Below are positions 62,604 to 64,000 of a stretch of DNA of 64,000 nt, one piece after another. Position 1 is the first letter of the stretch; each line of letters opens with the position of its first letter. The stretch covers positions 62,001 to 126,000 of the forward strand of contig NZ_JAKSXX010000123.1 in the NCBI RefSeq assembly GCF_022829385.1, read 5' to 3'. This DNA comes from Methylobacterium sp. J-070 (lineage in GTDB: Bacteria; Pseudomonadota; Alphaproteobacteria; Rhizobiales; Beijerinckiaceae). The translations under genes and the position numbers were made by a program. Below the pieces are notes generated by a model. It did no database searches and had not been told where the DNA came from. It was given only the letters and a program-made list of their open reading frames with translations.

Positions 62604-64000
62604 CTAGTCCCCGGTCAGCGCGGCCTTCGTGCGGGACCACCAGCCGGCACGCTTGGGGCGGTCCGGGTCGGCGGGCGGAGTCAGCACGACCGCCACCGGC
62701 TCGGGCGCCGTTTCGCCGATGCCGCTCGCCGTCTCGGGCGTGGCGGCCTCCGGCTCCGACGCCACCGGGAGATCCACCACGGTCTCGCTGCGGCTTGGCG
62801 GCGGTGCGGCCTCCACCGCCTCGGCCACGGCCTGCGCGCTCACCGGCTCCTCCGCCGATACGGCGATCGCATCGCCCGCCGCCTCCGGCGCGTCCTCCAG
62901 CTCGGCCCCGTCGCGGGTCCGGCCTTCGCCGCGTCCGCGTCCGCCCCGGCGCCCGCGGCGACGGCGGCGTCCGCCCTCGTCCTCGGAGTGGCCGGACTCG
63001 TCCGGTCCGGCCACCGTCTCGTCGGGTTCCCGGGCCTCGGCCGCGACGGGATCGGCCGCCTCGGCCGGCTCATCGGACGCGGTCGCTTCCTCGCCGTCCC
63101 ACTCCTCGTCCCGGCCGTCCTCATCCGTGCGCTCGCCGGCCTGACGATCCTCCTCGGAGCGCCCGTCCGGGCGGCCGCCGCGCCGTCTCCGGCGCCGGCG
63201 CCGGCGGCGGCCGTCACCCCCCTCGTCGCGCGCACCGTCCTCGCGGGCCTCGGGCCGGCCTCCTTCGGCGCGGCCCTCTTCGGCCTCGCCCTCGGAATCC
63301 GCCTCGGCCGCGCCGTCGGCCTCATCGGCCTCCTCGTCCTCGTCCTCGAACTCGGTGGTGGGCGAGATCGCCTGGGCGCGCACGCCCGTCACCGGGCCCT
63401 CCGCCCGCTGGGCCGGCTCGCCGCGGTCGAGCTGGAAGGCCGCGGTGACGGCCAGCCGCTCGTCGGCCGCGATCGTGATGGTCACGCCGAAGCGCAGCTC
63501 CAGCTCGCGCAGGTGCCCGCGCTTCTGGTTGAGGATGTAGAGCGCCACCTCGGTGCGGGTGCGCAGGACGAGGTTGTGGCTCGCCGACTTGAGCAGCGCC
63601 TCCTCGATGGACCGGAGGATGTGGAGCGCCACCGACGCGGTGGCCCGCACGAAGCCCGAGCCGCCGCAATGCACGCAGGGGATCGAGGACGATTCGAGCA
63701 CGCCGGTGCGGATGCGCTGGCGGCTCATCTCCATGAGGCCGAAGGGCGAGATCCGGCCGACCTGGATGCGGGCGCGGTCGTTCTTCAGGCACTCGTTGAG
63801 CTTCTTCTCGACGGCGCGGTTGTTGCGCTTCTCCTCCATGTCGATGAAGTCGATCACGATCAGGCCCGCGAGGTCGCGCAGCCGGAGCTGCCGGGCGACC
63901 TCCTCGGCGGCCTCAAGGTTGGTCTTGAGGGCCGTGTCCTCGATGTCGTGCTCGCGGGTGGCGCGGCCCGAGTTCACGTCGATCGAGACCAGAGCCTCGG
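62604..64000 (-). CDS. rne: Ribonuclease E/G family, C-terminal part
   Basis: The frame continues off the right edge, so the start lies outside. Visible from the right: EALVSIDVNSGRATREHDIEDTALKTN and LRLRDLAGLIVIDFIDMEEKRNN (the catalytic DNase I-like domain, with the Asp that bind magnesium), then CVHCGGSGF, the zinc-link Cys pair that joins RNase E dimers. The C-terminal ~260 residues are low-complexity and alternately acidic and Arg-rich (EDEDEEADEADGAAEAD, GRRRRRRRRRR). This disordered arm resembles RNase E scaffolds that bind degradosome partners, but no partner-binding motif was recognised. Confidence 0.93.
   Translation of the reverse strand, partial: EALVSIDVNSGRATREHDIEDTALKTNLEAAEEVARQLRLRDLAGLIVIDFIDMEEKRNNRAVEKKLNECLKNDRARIQVGRISPFGLMEMSRQRIRTGVLESSSIPCVHCGGSGFVRATASVALHILRSIEEALLKSASHNLVLRTRTEVALYILNQKRGHLRELELRFGVTITIAADERLAVTAAFQLDRGEPAQRAEGPVTGVRAQAISPTTEFEDEDEEADEADGAAEADSEGEAEEGRAEGGRPEAREDGARDEGGDGRRRRRRRRRRGGRPDGRSEEDRQAGERTDEDGRDEEWDGEEATASDEPAEAADPVAAEAREPDETVAGPDESGHSEDEGGRRRRRGRRGGRGRGEGRTRDGAELEDAPEAAGDAIAVSAEEPVSAQAVAEAVEAAPPPSRSETVVDLPVASEPEAATPETASGIGETAPEPVAVVLTPPADPDRPKRAGWWSRTKAALTGD

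Overview
The window is chromosomal DNA of a GC-rich alphaproteobacterium, most likely a Methylobacterium or close relative (Methylobacteriaceae, Hyphomicrobiales). This rests on protein style and on gene orders typical of the order: thyA-folA-hflK-hflC-degP, serB/miaA divergent, fumC-DUF4169-ribbon-helix-helix, folE-hisI-patatin, an alpha-type SspB, a TsaE-kinase fusion beside a MurU-like nucleotidyltransferase, and DUF3606, DUF2934 and DUF1476 small proteins. No insertion sequence, integrase, phage gene or CRISPR array was seen. Both edges cut genes: msrA at the left, the RNase E/G gene at the right.

Layout. 1-8.3 kb: msrA end, manganese catalase, a leftward fumC run ending in mepA, a cytochrome P450, small membrane proteins, and the ClpXP adaptor sspB. 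8.3-17 kb: CPBP protease, thyA-folA, the HflKC-DegP quality-control set, then serB and miaA. 17-22.4 kb: a beta-hydroxyacid dehydrogenase and a divergent carboxylate-uptake locus, DUF3311-mctP-like facing cstA-ybdD. 22.4-30.8 kb: brnTA with repeated putative operators, a TerB-like protein, a solitary RND pump, cyanase, tsaE-amgK and murU, then tRNA-Arg(ACG). 30.9-36.2 kb: a belt of small, mostly membrane or secreted proteins, including a zeta-inhibitor relative and a phospholipase A2-like protein. 36.6-43.9 kb: sdaA, a tandem pair of unknown paralogues, gpmI, a flippase and a CelD-like acetyltransferase. 44-52 kb: selO, trmL, PRC-barrel, SCO1, PilZ, PAS-like, rhomboid and CBS genes. 52-64 kb: phoD, patatin, hisI, folE, an IscU-like scaffold, yidD, an acid-sugar locus (DUF1537 kinase and PdxA2 facing a KdgT-like permease), a soluble chemoreceptor and the RNase E/G gene.

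How parts work together. thyA/folA and folE belong to folate and thymidylate metabolism. HflKC, DegP, SspB, the CPBP and rhomboid proteases and YidD form an envelope and proteolysis theme. The AmgK-like domain with MurU suggests peptidoglycan-sugar recycling to UDP-MurNAc. The acid-sugar locus should import four-carbon aldonates and convert them to dihydroxyacetone phosphate. CstA and the MctP-like symporter suggest scavenging of pyruvate, lactate or acetate.

The least explained parts are the small-protein belt, the tandem paralogues at 38.4-39.2 kb, a gene-free stretch at 8.0-8.3 kb that could encode a structured RNA, and a strong hairpin between hflC and degP. All calls come from reading the sequence and remembered family motifs; no database search was run.
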